DNA of 64,000 nucleotides from Candidatus Latescibacterota bacterium. GTDB lineage: Bacteria; Latescibacterota; UBA2968; UBA8231. Under the pieces are notes generated by a model, which had not been told where the DNA came from, searched no databases, and saw nothing but the letters and a program-made list of their open reading frames with translations. Below are positions 43,774 through 53,571 of the stretch, in pieces (within the stretch, counting starts at the first letter, position 1; every line of letters starts with the position of its first letter). The stretch lies in NCBI GenBank assembly GCA_020852055.1, contig JADZBP010000129.1:1-64000 (forward strand), given 5' to 3'. The translations under genes were made by a program, and so were the position numbers.

Positions 43774-45810
43774 GTGCCCGTCGTCCTTCACGTCTCCCCC
43801 ACTGGTTCCGACACCTGGTCCGGCTCCCTGCCCGAAGCCAATGCCGCGGGCACCGATGGCCCGCTGGCCACCCTCGAAGCAGCCCGCGATCTGCTGCGCC
43901 GCACCCCGCATCCCGAAGGGGCCACCGTCTTTCTGCGCGGCGGCATCTACCGCCGCACCCAGGCCTTTGCGCTGGAGGCACAGGACGGAGGCACCGCCGC
44001 CGCGCCGGTGGTGTACCGCGCCTGGCCCGGCGAAAAACCCCGCCTGTTCGGCGGCGCGATGCTGGAACACTTTGCCCCCGTGCAGGACCCCGCCGTGCTG
44101 CAGCGCCTCGCCCCCGAAGCCCGCGGCCAGGTCCTCGAATGCGACCTGAGCGCCTACGCGCCCCTCGCCGGCCTGTGCTCCCGCGGCTTCAGCCGGCCCA
44201 CCACCCCCTCCCATCCCGAACTCTTCTTCGCCGACCAGCGCATGGAACTGGCCCGCTGGCCCAACGAAGGCTTCGCCCTGATCAAAGGCGCGGCCGCCTT
44301 CCACCAGGAGGGCGACGGCCACGGCGGGGAGCTGGGCATCATCGAGGCCGGCTTCCACTACGAAGGCGACCGCCCCACCCGCTGGCAACACCAGCGCGAC
44401 GTGTGGCTGCACGGGTACTGGGCCTGGGACTGGGCCAACACCTACGAGCAGCTCGACTCCTTCGACCCGGCCACCGGCCTGCTCCGCACCCGCCCGCCGC
44501 ACGGCATCTACGGCATCAAGGCCGGCCAGCGCTTCTACTTCCTCAACGTGCTCGAGGAGCTGGACCGGCCCGGCGAGTATTACGTGGACCGCGAGCAAAA
44601 CCGCCTCTATTTCTGGCCGCCGGCTGGCCTCGACGCCGGTGAGGCCGCCCTCTCCCTGCTGGCCGAGCCCCTGCTGCACCTGCGCGGGGTCTGCCACCTG
44701 CGCTTCGAGGGGTTGGGCCTGGAATACAGCCGCGGCCTGGGGGTGCAGATCGAGGGCGGCAGCGAGGTGCAGCTCTGCGGCTGCACCCTGCGCCACCTGG
44801 GCAATTTCGGCGTCATGATCGACGAAGGCCGGGGCCACCAGGTGCTCAGTTGCGAACTCTACAGCCTGGGCGACGGCGGCATCCGCCTCACCGGGGGCAA
44901 CCGCCAGACCCTGGAGCCGGGCGGCCACGTGGTGCACAACAACCATATCCACCACCTGGGCCAGTGGTCGCGCTGTTACCAGCCAGGGGTGCTGCTGGGC
45001 GGGGTGAGCCATCGCATCACCCACAACCTCATCCACGATGGGCCCCACTGCGCCATCCTGCTCAACGGCAACGAGCACCTCATCGAGTGCAACCATATCC
45101 ACCATGTCTGCCAGGAAACCGGCGACGTAGGCGCCTTTTACATGGGCCGCGACTACACCGAGGCCGGCAATGTGATCCGCCACAACCTCTTTCACCACAC
45201 CCAGGGCTACGGCATGGGTTCGATGGCGGTGTACCTGGACGACTGCGCCAGCGGCGCGCGGGTGTACGGCAATGTCTTCTATCAGTGCACCCGCGCCGCC
45301 TTTGTGGGCGGGGGCCGCAACAACCGCATCGAGAACAATATCTTCATCGAGTGCCAGCCCGCGGTGATGATCGACGGCCGCGGCCTCGACCCACGGGCAG
45401 TATGGCAGGATATGGTGTACAAGACCATGCGGGAGCGGCTGGAGGCTATGCACCACCACCAGCCGCCCTATAGCGTGCGGTACCCGGACCTCAAACAGCT
45501 CGACCGCTATTACCAGGAAAGCGCCGGCAAGGGCATTCCCCCGGAGGGCAACATGGTGGCCCGCAACATCAGTGTGGGAGGGGAATGGATGGTGGTCCAC
45601 TGGCACGCCCAACCCGAGTGGGTGGCGGTGCAGCACAACCTCGTCGACGAGGACCCGCACTTCGTGGACCCGGCGGCGCTGGACTTCCGCCTGCGCGAGG
45701 ATTCGCCGGCCTACGAACTGGGCTTCAAACCCATCCCCTGGGAACGCATCGGGCTCCAGGTGGACGAATGGCGCGCCACCTTGCCGGCGGAGAATACCCT
45801 CAGGCCTTAG
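43774..45810 (+). CDS. right-handed parallel beta-helix repeat protein (GTG start)
   Basis: AGGAGG RBS at 43762-43767; 'HVSPTGSDTWSGS', 'NNHIHHLGQWSRCYQPGVLLGGVSHRITHNLIHDGPHCAILLNGNEHLIECNHIHHVC' repeats. Confidence 0.9.
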   Translation: MPVVLHVSPTGSDTWSGSLPEANAAGTDGPLATLEAARDLLRRTPHPEGATVFLRGGIYRRTQAFALEAQDGGTAAAPVVYRAWPGEKPRLFGGAMLEHFAPVQDPAVLQRLAPEARGQVLECDLSAYAPLAGLCSRGFSRPTTPSHPELFFADQRMELARWPNEGFALIKGAAAFHQEGDGHGGELGIIEAGFHYEGDRPTRWQHQRDVWLHGYWAWDWANTYEQLDSFDPATGLLRTRPPHGIYGIKAGQRFYFLNVLEELDRPGEYYVDREQNRLYFWPPAGLDAGEAALSLLAEPLLHLRGVCHLRFEGLGLEYSRGLGVQIEGGSEVQLCGCTLRHLGNFGVMIDEGRGHQVLSCELYSLGDGGIRLTGGNRQTLEPGGHVVHNNHIHHLGQWSRCYQPGVLLGGVSHRITHNLIHDGPHCAILLNGNEHLIECNHIHHVCQETGDVGAFYMGRDYTEAGNVIRHNLFHHTQGYGMGSMAVYLDDCASGARVYGNVFYQCTRAAFVGGGRNNRIENNIFIECQPAVMIDGRGLDPRAVWQDMVYKTMRERLEAMHHHQPPYSVRYPDLKQLDRYYQESAGKGIPPEGNMVARNISVGGEWMVVHWHAQPEWVAVQHNLVDEDPHFVDPAALDFRLREDSPAYELGFKPIPWERIGLQVDEWRATLPAENTLRP

Positions 45811-46852
45811 CCAGGACCTGGCCGGCGTACCGCCGGATCTCGCTGTGGGGGGGATGGTATTGGGCGGCCACGGCGGCGAGGATCACCTCGCGCCGGGCCT
45901 GGCGCTGGCGCACGGGCAGATCGAGAACGATATCCTCGACGTCGTGAGGGCCGATGCGCCAGTGGCCGCACACCGCCCCGCTGAACTGCCCGTCGATGAG
46001 CAGGTACTGGAGCACCTCGCCGGGGAACTGCTCCTTGAGCTGGCGCTGGTGGGTCTTCACCAGGGGGTCGGCTTTGTGCAGCATAAACACGCTCGATTCA
46101 AGCCCCCGCGGCACCAACGCCTGATCCTCGGCCCCCATCCAACCCTCACCCCAACCCTTCACCGCGTGGCGCCGCACCTCCCCCGCTGCCGCCAACTGCT
46201 GCAGGAGCCGGCCGACCTTTGACGCCGGCCACTGCGACCAGTTGCAGACCTGGGCGGTGCTCAGCCACACCTGGGAGCGCAGCAGGCGTTCGACCACCTC
46301 AGCCGCTGCCTGCTCCCAGCTGCACGCCTCCAGATCCACCTCGGGCCATGCGGAGGCGAACAAACCGAAGGGCCGTTCCCAGTTGTCGTCCTCCTGCTCC
46401 TCGGCGACGAGGAAGGCCTGCTGCAACCGGTGCAGGGCAGGCATCAGTTCCTTGTGCCGCACCCCGCTCTCGGCCGCCAGTTGCCTCGGGGACAAAGGGC
46501 CTTCGTACTTGAGGGTCTGGAGGATCTTCTCGTGCACCGGCAACAGGCGCGGCAGGGGCCGGCGGAAGGCCGCGCCGTATAGGCCCAACTCCTCGGCCAG
46601 CACGTAGCCGATATTGCCGCCCCAGAAACGCCCCTTCACCAGGATGCGTTCTGCCCGCCAGCGATCGGCCAGCGCGCCGTTGTCGAAGAGGCTGCGATGC
46701 ACCAGACGCGGGGGTGCCCCGGGCCGGGAGAAGTGCACCGGGGCCACCGGCTGCAAGGCGGCTACCAGGCGCTGATAGGCGGCCTCGTCGGCCAGCGGTG
46801 GGGTCAGCCCCTGGCGTTCGAGCCGGTGGGCCAGTACCGTCGTCGCCTCCAT
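45800..46852 (-). CDS. winged-helix DNA-binding protein of YcaQ/HTH_42-like superfamily
   Basis: 'RPLPRLLPVHEKILQTLKYEGPLSPRQLAAESGVRHKELMPALHRLQQAFLVAEEQ', 'QVWLSTAQVCNWSQWPASKVGRLLQQLAAAGEVRRHAV'. Confidence 0.65.
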   Translation of the reverse strand: MEATTVLAHRLERQGLTPPLADEAAYQRLVAALQPVAPVHFSRPGAPPRLVHRSLFDNGALADRWRAERILVKGRFWGGNIGYVLAEELGLYGAAFRRPLPRLLPVHEKILQTLKYEGPLSPRQLAAESGVRHKELMPALHRLQQAFLVAEEQEDDNWERPFGLFASAWPEVDLEACSWEQAAAEVVERLLRSQVWLSTAQVCNWSQWPASKVGRLLQQLAAAGEVRRHAVKGWGEGWMGAEDQALVPRGLESSVFMLHKADPLVKTHQRQLKEQFPGEVLQYLLIDGQFSGAVCGHWRIGPHDVEDIVLDLPVRQRQARREVILAAVAAQYHPPHSEIRRYAGQVLAKA

Positions 46853-46855
46853 GGC

Positions 46856-47140
46856 TCAGGCTGCCCGGCTGGCCCGGCTGGCGCCCAGTTGCTGCAACCA
46901 GCAGGCCTCGTACTGGGCCAGGGCCTCCCGCCAGGCCGCCCTTGAGGATTCACCCCGCGCCACCTGCCCGGCAACCTGGTTCACCCGCCGGGCCGCGGCG
47001 AGCACCTCGGGCTGGCCGGCAAAATCGGCCATCGGAGTACCCCCGAAGGCCCGTCGCACCCGGTTGATCACCACACTCAACTCCGCTGCCAGACCGGCCA
47101 GACACCCGCTGCCGGCCCCTTTCTTGCTGCCGCTGCCCAT
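46856..47140 (-). CDS. small protein of unknown function (94 aa)
   Basis: ORF with strong RBS (GGGAGGTGCGCCATG), 3 nt upstream of the winged-helix gene and downstream of a promoter. Confidence 0.6.
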   Translation of the reverse strand: MGSGSKKGAGSGCLAGLAAELSVVINRVRRAFGGTPMADFAGQPEVLAAARRVNQVAGQVARGESSRAAWREALAQYEACWLQQLGASRASRAA

Positions 47141-47212
47141 GGCGCACCTCCCGGGGAAAGGCCGCCCCGGGGGAGGGGCGGCCAGAGGATCTGTGCCGCG
47201 CTGTGCAGAGGA

Positions 47213-47241
47213 GTAATACTAAACAAATGTGCAGTTGTCAA
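47213..47241 (-). promoter_or_regulatory. sigma70-like promoter with putative LexA-like operator in spacer
   Basis: On minus strand TTGACA - 17 bp - TATTAC; spacer CTGCACATTTGTTTAG (47219-47234), 15/16 identical to 8072-8087. Confidence 0.7.
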
Positions 47242-47285
47242 GACCTGGGCAAACCCGTGCCCATCTCCATTCCAACTAATTATTT

Positions 47286-50138
47286 TTATTTATCTTGCTC
47301 GCCCTGAAATCCTTCGGGGAAGAGGCATACCTTCACGTAGTTCTGCTGGTTCAGGTACTGGCGGGCCGCCGCCTGCACCGAGGCCGGGGTCAGGCCCTCC
47401 ACCAGGGTATCGTAATCGAGGACCTGGCGCGGATCGGTGCCGTGTACATAGGCCGACTCCAGGGCTTCGAGCCAGAAGTTGTTCTCCTTGACATCCACCT
47501 CGCGCTGGCGGCGCTGCATCTCCCGCACCTTTTCCACCTGACGCGGGTCCGGCCCCCGCTTTTTCAGGCTGTCCATCTCGGCAAACACCACCTTCGTCAA
47601 CTCGGCCACCCGCTCCGGGGCGCAGCCAAAACCCACGGCCAGATGGTATTCCTCGCGCGGGTAATGGGAGGCCGAGGCATTGACACTCACCCCGTAGGTG
47701 CCGCCCAGATCCTCGCGCAGCACCTCCCGCAATTTGATGTTGAGCACACTGGCCAGGGCGTTGAGGTCGTAGATATGCTGGCGCTCCCAGGCCATCGGCC
47801 CGCTGAAGACCAACTGGGTCAGGCTTTTGGGCTCGATACCCTTGTACACCGCCGCTTCCACCACCCCTTTGGGGGTTTCGATGCCCAGGTCGCGCCACAG
47901 CTCCCGCCTTCCCCGGGCCGGCAGGCCGCCCAGATAACGCTGGGCCAGGGGCCGCACCTCGTCGAGGGTGAAGTTGCCCACGAGAAAGAAGGTGAAATCA
48001 GAGGCGTCGGCGAAGCGGTCGCGGTAGATGCGCAGCGAGCGGCCCAGGTCCATCTCCCCCAGCAGCGCCTCCGACCAGGGCCTGGCCCGGTGGTGGTGCT
48101 GGGCCAGGATCACCTGCAGCGAATCGCGGAAGGCGGTTTCGGGGCTGGCGCTGCGGTTCTGCAACATGCCCTCCAGCCAACCGCGGTACGCCGCGTAGGC
48201 CGTCGAATCCTGGCGCGGATGGGTCATGTAGAGATAGATCAGCTGGAACATGGTTTCCAGGTCGTCGGGTGAGGCCCGGCCCGAAATCCCCTCCTCCAGG
48301 CCCCCGATCCACGGGGAGACCTCCACCATCTTGCCGGCCAGCAGCTTCTGCAGTTCCACCTGGCTGAAGCGGCCCACCCCGCCCTCCTTCACCACCGCAT
48401 CCGCGGTCACCCCGGCCACGTATTCGGAGTCGGCAACCAGGGAATGGCCGCCCGGACTGTAGGCGGTGAAAAGCACCTCGTCGTTCTTGAAGTCCGTGGG
48501 TTTGAGCACCACCCCCACCCCGTTGCCCAACTGCCAGGCCGTCAGCCCCAGCTCGGGGATCTCGCGGGTGGAGACGATGGGCGCCGGGGCGGGCAGGGAA
48601 TCGAGCAGGGTCGCGCCGGCCGCCAGGTCGCGGTACGGCTCGACCTTTTTCTTCTGCACCCGAGCGAAGACCGCCTTGAGCTGAGCCTCGGTGGGCAGGG
48701 CCAGGCCTTCCTTTTCGGGCAGGCTCGCCACCACCACCAGGTTGCGGTTCCCCTCCCAGTTGCGGGCCAGGGCCTCGACCTCTTCCAGGCCGATCTGCGG
48801 CAGGAAGGTCTGGTAGATGCCGTACTCGTACACGATTCCGGGGATCGGCTCCTCTTCGAGGAAGTACCGCAGGTACTCGTCGGCAAAGTCCCCCGACTCG
48901 CTCTTCTCGCGCTCACGATAACTCTGCTCGATGCTGCGCAGCAACTCCTTCTTCTCGCGTTCCAGCTCGGTGGCGGTGAAGCCGTGCTGCTGCACCCGCC
49001 GGCACTCGGTCAACAGGGCCGTCAGCCCGGCTTCCAGTCCGTCGTCGGCCACGGTGGCGCCCAGGAAGTGGCACTCCTTGGTGCGCACCAGCAGGTCCAC
49101 GCCGGCGTAGGCCGAAAGGAAGGGCGGATTCTCAGCCACGCTCAGCTCGTAGAGGCGCCGGTTGAGCATGCCCTGGTACAGCGCCTCCACCAGGTACTGC
49201 CGGTAGCCACCGACGGTCTGGTGCGCCTCGACATCCTTCTTGAAGTAGAGCGCCACACTCGAACCGGTGGCCTCCGGATCGGCGGCGATGGAGAAAAGCG
49301 GCTGCTCATGGTCGGGAACCGGGGCCAGGGGCGCGGTGATGGGTGCGGCGGAGGCCGGCAATTGCCCCAGGTAGGTGCGGGCCAACTCCTCCACTTGCTG
49401 AGGATCGAAGTCCCCCACCGCCACCAGGGCCATCAGTTCGGGCCGGTACCAACGCCGGTAGAACTGCAGCAGATCCTCGCGCCCAAAGGTGTCGAGCACC
49501 GCCTTGGCGCCGATGGGCAGCCGGGTGGCGTAGCGCGAATCCTTGAGGATCACCGGCAGTTGCCGGTCGAGCAGGCGTGCCTCGGCGCCCCGGTTGCCCC
49601 GCCATTCCTCGATCACCACTCCCCGTTCCTGATCCACCTCCTCGGCGTCGAAAGACACCCCCCCGGCCCAGTCCTGCAGGATCTGGAAACCCTTCTCCAT
49701 CACCCCGGCATTGTCGGTGGGCACCTGCAGCATATAGACGGTCTCGTCGAACCCGGTGTAGGCATTGAGGTCCGCCCCGAAACGCATGCCCACCGACTCG
49801 AGGTAATCGACCAGTTCCTGCTTGGCGAAATGCTCGGTGCCATTAAAGGCCAGGTGTTCGATGACGTGGGCCAGGCCCTGCTGCCCGTCCTCCTCCAGCA
49901 CCGAGCCGGCCTTGACCACCAGGCGCAGCTCGGCGCGGCGCTCGGGCCGCGGATTGGCGCGGATGAGATACTGCAGGCCGTTGTCGAATTTGCCCACTTT
50001 GACCTGGGGATCTACCGGCAGGCGCTGGTCCATCAATGGGGTGATGTCAGGCGGAACCTGGCGCCGGGGCCCGTGCGCGACGGTGCTGCAGCTGGACCAG
50101 AGCAATACCGCGCCGAGCCACAAGGCGATTGATCTCAT
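47286..50138 (-). CDS. M16 family (insulinase/pitrilysin-like) zinc metallopeptidase lipoprotein
   Basis: 'GLAHVIEHLAFNGTEHF' HxxEH motif; lipobox-like 'LLWSSCS'; two peptidase/inactive halves. Confidence 0.92.
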   Translation of the reverse strand: MRSIALWLGAVLLWSSCSTVAHGPRRQVPPDITPLMDQRLPVDPQVKVGKFDNGLQYLIRANPRPERRAELRLVVKAGSVLEEDGQQGLAHVIEHLAFNGTEHFAKQELVDYLESVGMRFGADLNAYTGFDETVYMLQVPTDNAGVMEKGFQILQDWAGGVSFDAEEVDQERGVVIEEWRGNRGAEARLLDRQLPVILKDSRYATRLPIGAKAVLDTFGREDLLQFYRRWYRPELMALVAVGDFDPQQVEELARTYLGQLPASAAPITAPLAPVPDHEQPLFSIAADPEATGSSVALYFKKDVEAHQTVGGYRQYLVEALYQGMLNRRLYELSVAENPPFLSAYAGVDLLVRTKECHFLGATVADDGLEAGLTALLTECRRVQQHGFTATELEREKKELLRSIEQSYREREKSESGDFADEYLRYFLEEEPIPGIVYEYGIYQTFLPQIGLEEVEALARNWEGNRNLVVVASLPEKEGLALPTEAQLKAVFARVQKKKVEPYRDLAAGATLLDSLPAPAPIVSTREIPELGLTAWQLGNGVGVVLKPTDFKNDEVLFTAYSPGGHSLVADSEYVAGVTADAVVKEGGVGRFSQVELQKLLAGKMVEVSPWIGGLEEGISGRASPDDLETMFQLIYLYMTHPRQDSTAYAAYRGWLEGMLQNRSASPETAFRDSLQVILAQHHHRARPWSEALLGEMDLGRSLRIYRDRFADASDFTFFLVGNFTLDEVRPLAQRYLGGLPARGRRELWRDLGIETPKGVVEAAVYKGIEPKSLTQLVFSGPMAWERQHIYDLNALASVLNIKLREVLREDLGGTYGVSVNASASHYPREEYHLAVGFGCAPERVAELTKVVFAEMDSLKKRGPDPRQVEKVREMQRRQREVDVKENNFWLEALESAYVHGTDPRQVLDYDTLVEGLTPASVQAAARQYLNQQNYVKVCLFPEGFQGEQDK

Positions 50139-50254
50139 TCCTGTTCTCCGTTGAACGTATACGTTTGCCGCGTTGGATTGAAGATAAGAGCGCGGCCCCG
50201 AACCGGGTAGTGATTCCGGGGTCTGGCCAGCTAGAGCGGGAGGATTGCCGCGGT

Positions 50255-51199
50255 TCAGGAAATGGCGGGAGGCTGCAGGGAGGCAGCCAGTGATCGGATC
50301 AGGTCTGATTGGGCAAGGCAGCCGCGCCAGGTCTCGGGGATACCCTCGACGCCGTAGTAGGCCCCGGCCAGTTGCCCGTAGATGGCGGCGGTGGTATCGG
50401 CATCGTGGCCCAGGTTGGCTGCCAGCAGCGCGCCTTCGGCAAAGGAGGAGGAATGATGAAAGGCCCACAGCGCCGCCTCCAGCGACTGCACCACGTAACC
50501 CGTGCCGGCGATGTCGGGCGGCATCCGCTGGCGGAAGGACCCGCCGGCGATCTGGTCGATCTCCGGGCAGAGTGGCTCGCGTTCCCAGAGCCCGGCGACC
50601 GGGCTGAAACGGGCGGCGAGCAGCATCTCCTTGCTGATGCCCTGCAATGCCCCCAGGAGCAACCCGCCAAAGTAGCGGCAGGCATCGAGGCAGGTGAGGG
50701 CCCCGTGGGTGGTCCGCGAACTCTCGGCACCGCGGGCGATGGCCGCAACCGGGTCGGCGGCAAAGAAGAGCGCCACCGGGGCCAGGCGCATCAGGCTGCC
50801 GTTGCCGGCACTGCGCGGATCGGTGGCGCCGGCATAGGGATCAGCGGTGCGGGCAAAGCGGTCGAGGGCGGCCGCCACGGTGTTGCCGATATCGAAACAC
50901 CTGCCGGTGCTGCTGAGATACCCTTCCCGCCGCCAGCGCTGGTACCGCTGCATCTGGTCGCCGGCGTCGAAGCCATGGCAGGCGATCAGGCTTTCGGCCA
51001 GGCACAGGGCCATGGAGGTGTCGTCGGTCCATTGCCCTTTCTTCAGACCAAAGGGACCGCCCCCGGTGATGTCGCTCACCGGCGGGAAGCTGCCCGGCGC
51101 CTTGAACTCCACCGCCGTGCCCAGGGCATCGCCGGCGGCCAGACCCAGCAGACAGCCTTCGTAACGCGAACGCCCGCTGATCGTCGATCCTCCCGCCAT
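50255..51199 (-). CDS. ADP-ribosylglycohydrolase family protein
   Basis: 'YEGCLLGLAAGDALGTAVEF', 'GQWTDDTSMALCLAESL', 'NLGHDADTTAAIYGQLAGAYYG'. Confidence 0.93.
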   Translation of the reverse strand: MAGGSTISGRSRYEGCLLGLAAGDALGTAVEFKAPGSFPPVSDITGGGPFGLKKGQWTDDTSMALCLAESLIACHGFDAGDQMQRYQRWRREGYLSSTGRCFDIGNTVAAALDRFARTADPYAGATDPRSAGNGSLMRLAPVALFFAADPVAAIARGAESSRTTHGALTCLDACRYFGGLLLGALQGISKEMLLAARFSPVAGLWEREPLCPEIDQIAGGSFRQRMPPDIAGTGYVVQSLEAALWAFHHSSSFAEGALLAANLGHDADTTAAIYGQLAGAYYGVEGIPETWRGCLAQSDLIRSLAASLQPPAIS

Positions 51200-51268
51200 T
51201 GCCGGACTACCCCTCCTGCTGCGTATTTTTGGGCGCCCGCCGGCACCCCGATTTCAATGGCTGGTCGC

Positions 51269-51949
51269 TCATGCCTCCGTCCCGGCGGGAAGCAGGTCGG
51301 CGTAGGCGAAACCGCTGCGCTCAACCACCTCGCCCACCACCACCGGGATGGGGTGGGTGAACATCGGCCCGCCCACCACCACGGTGTGGATCTCCCCGTT
51401 CTCGCCGCAGGGATCGGCGCCGGCGGGGAGCTCGGCCAGCAACTGGCGCGACCACCGCCGGCCCGCGCAACTGGCCGGCAACTGCTTGAGATCGACGCTG
51501 CTGACATAGGCCTCGACCCCGGCGTCCAACATCTGCCCGGCCAACTGGTCGGTGGGTATGCCCCAAACCGGAAAGATGGGTTCGATACCGGTGCCGCGCA
51601 GCTTGTCCTCGCGGTACTGGCGCACCTCCTCCAGATACAGGTCGCCAAAGGCGATAGACTCCACCCCCGCCGCCAGCGCCCCGTCGATAAAACGCTGCAT
51701 ACGCGCCGCGTATTCCTCGTGCGGGCACTGGTCGGGGATGTCGATGGTCTGCAGGGGCAGGCCGGCAGCGGCAGCCTGGAGGCGCAGCAGGGCAGCGCGG
51801 GTGCCGTGCATGGACACCCGGTCGAAACGCTCGTTCATCACCGTGAAGAGCCCCGCCACTTCGACGGCCGGGTCCTGGCGCAGCAGGTGCAGCGCCCAGG
51901 CGCAGTCCTTGCCACTGCTCCAGCTCAAAAGGGTCTTTTTTGCCATCAC
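51269..51949 (-). CDS. Dph6-like ATP-dependent amidoligase (diphthine-ammonia ligase family, PP-loop)
   Basis: 'LLSWSSGKDCAWALHLLRQDP' PP-loop; 'GVESIAFGDLYLEEVRQYREDKL'; 'CGENGEIHTVVVGGPMF'. Confidence 0.9.
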   Translation of the reverse strand: MMAKKTLLSWSSGKDCAWALHLLRQDPAVEVAGLFTVMNERFDRVSMHGTRAALLRLQAAAAGLPLQTIDIPDQCPHEEYAARMQRFIDGALAAGVESIAFGDLYLEEVRQYREDKLRGTGIEPIFPVWGIPTDQLAGQMLDAGVEAYVSSVDLKQLPASCAGRRWSRQLLAELPAGADPCGENGEIHTVVVGGPMFTHPIPVVVGEVVERSGFAYADLLPAGTEA

Positions 51950-52090
51950 CTGCCTCCTTGGATTCGGCCTGTTTACAGGGGGCCAAGATACTCAGGGGGC
52001 CGCCCCGCGGCAAACCCGCCGACCCCTTTCTTGCCCCTCCTGCGGCAGTACCCTATCCTAGCCAGCCTCAACCCCCGAAAGGAAAACAAC

Positions 52091-52966
52091 ATGGCCGAAC
52101 TCGAACGCCGCCGGCTGGGCAGGACCGGCATGACCCCCAAGGCCCTGGGACTGGGCTGTGCCTTTTTTGGCGGCACCAACGTCAGCGACCAGGAAGCCGT
52201 GGATGGCATCCGCCACGCCATCGAACTGGGACTCGACTACCTCGACACCTCCCCCCTGTACAGCGAGAGCGAGCGGCGCGTGGGCCTGGCCCTCGAAGGG
52301 GGCTGGCGGGAGCGGATCTACCTGCAGACCAAGACCGGCACCCACCCGGAGAAGCGGGGCGACTATTCGGCGGCGGCCACCCGCTGGAGCGTGGAGAACA
52401 GCCTGCGCCTGCTCAAGACCGATTACCTCGACGCGGTGCTCATCCACGACCCGCCCGCCATCGAGACCCCGCTGGCCGCCGGCAACGCCCTCGACGAGCT
52501 GCTCAAGATGAAGGAAGCGGGGATCATCGGGCATATAGGGCTGGGGGTGCGCCAGCACGAGTTCCACCGGCAGGCCATCGAGACCGGCCACATCGAGATC
52601 GTGCTCAGCTACCTCGACTACACCCTGCTCGACCAGTCCGTGGCCAGCACCACCCTGCCCCTGGCCCGCCAGCGCGGGGTGGGCATCATCCTGGCCAGCG
52701 CCCTGGGCATGGGTCGCCTGGCCGGCCCCGAACCCGACGCCCAAGCCGAACCCCGCGCCCACGCCATGTGGGCCTGGTGCCGGCAGCGCGGCATCGACAT
52801 CCGCCACCTGGCCCTGCAGTTCGTGCTGGCCGCCCCCATCGACGGCATCGCCATGTCGGGCCCCTGCACCCGCCAGCAGGTCGAGGAGGTGTACGCGGCA
52901 GCCACCGCCGAGGTGCCCCCCGAGGTATGGGGCGACTTCAAGGCCGAGTTCGGCGTGGGCCTCTAG
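52091..52966 (+). CDS. aldo/keto reductase
   Basis: 'RRRLGRTGMTPKALGLGCAFFGG', 'GLDYLDTSPLYSESERRVGLALEG', 'LKTDYLDAVLIHDPP'. Confidence 0.93.
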   Translation: MAELERRRLGRTGMTPKALGLGCAFFGGTNVSDQEAVDGIRHAIELGLDYLDTSPLYSESERRVGLALEGGWRERIYLQTKTGTHPEKRGDYSAAATRWSVENSLRLLKTDYLDAVLIHDPPAIETPLAAGNALDELLKMKEAGIIGHIGLGVRQHEFHRQAIETGHIEIVLSYLDYTLLDQSVASTTLPLARQRGVGIILASALGMGRLAGPEPDAQAEPRAHAMWAWCRQRGIDIRHLALQFVLAAPIDGIAMSGPCTRQQVEEVYAAATAEVPPEVWGDFKAEFGVGL

Positions 52967-53515
52967 ATGAACTGGTCCCTGCTCTTGATGGACTTTGTGC
53001 CGCTGCTGGTCTTTGTGGTGGTCGACAGCCTCAGCAACACGCGGCGGGCGGTGGTCTGGGCCCTGGCCGTGGCCGGCCTGGAACTGGTGTGGGAGTACGG
53101 CTATTTCGGCGAGATCGATGAGTTCTCCGTGGGTTCTGCCCTGCTCATCGTCGCCTTCGGCGGCCTGGCCCTGCGCTACAACAACGCCCTGTTCATCAAA
53201 TTCAAACCTGTGGTGCTCAGCCTCTTCACCGCCCTGGCCCTGCTGATCACCTGGGGCCTGGGCAAACCCCTCCTGGTGACGGCCATGGACCGCTACAGCC
53301 AGGCCCTGCCCGCCCAGATGCAGCAACTGGCCCACCAGCCCCGCATGCAGCAGATCCTGACCACCGCTTCCCTCTACCTGGGGATCGGCTTCCTGCTGCA
53401 CGCCGGGGTGGTGGCCTGGGCCGCGCTGCGCCTGGGCAACTGGGGCTGGCTGCTCACCCGCAGCGGCGGCGCTTATCTGATGATGTTTGTCGCCATGTGG
53501 CTGGCCTCCCGCTGA
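52967..53515 (+). CDS. integral membrane protein (intracellular septation protein A-like)
   Basis: ATG follows stop of aldo/keto reductase directly; multiple TM segments; 'DFVPLLVFVVVDSLSNTRRAVVWALAVAGLELVWEYGYFGEID'. Confidence 0.65.
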   Translation: MNWSLLLMDFVPLLVFVVVDSLSNTRRAVVWALAVAGLELVWEYGYFGEIDEFSVGSALLIVAFGGLALRYNNALFIKFKPVVLSLFTALALLITWGLGKPLLVTAMDRYSQALPAQMQQLAHQPRMQQILTTASLYLGIGFLLHAGVVAWAALRLGNWGWLLTRSGGAYLMMFVAMWLASR

Positions 53516-53520
53516 GGCAA

Positions 53521-53549
53521 AAAAAAAGGCGGGAGCCCTCGCTCCCGCC
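53521..53549 (-). terminator. rho-independent terminator for minus-strand L,D-transpeptidase gene (possibly bidirectional)
   Basis: ggcgggag-ccctcg-ctcccgcc with a run of A on the left (U tract on the minus-strand transcript). Confidence 0.75.
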
Positions 53550-53571
53550 CGTGTCTCGCCCAATCAGGTTT

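Noticed and set aside
50255-51199. ADP-ribosylglycohydrolase as part of a toxin-antitoxin (DarTG-like) system
   Set aside because: No adjacent ADP-ribosyltransferase toxin; neighbours are a Dph6-like ligase and M16 peptidase
53528-53549. Inverted repeat as a mobile-element end
   Set aside because: Short GC stem with adjacent A/T tract at a convergent gene junction is a terminator; no transposase or target duplications seen
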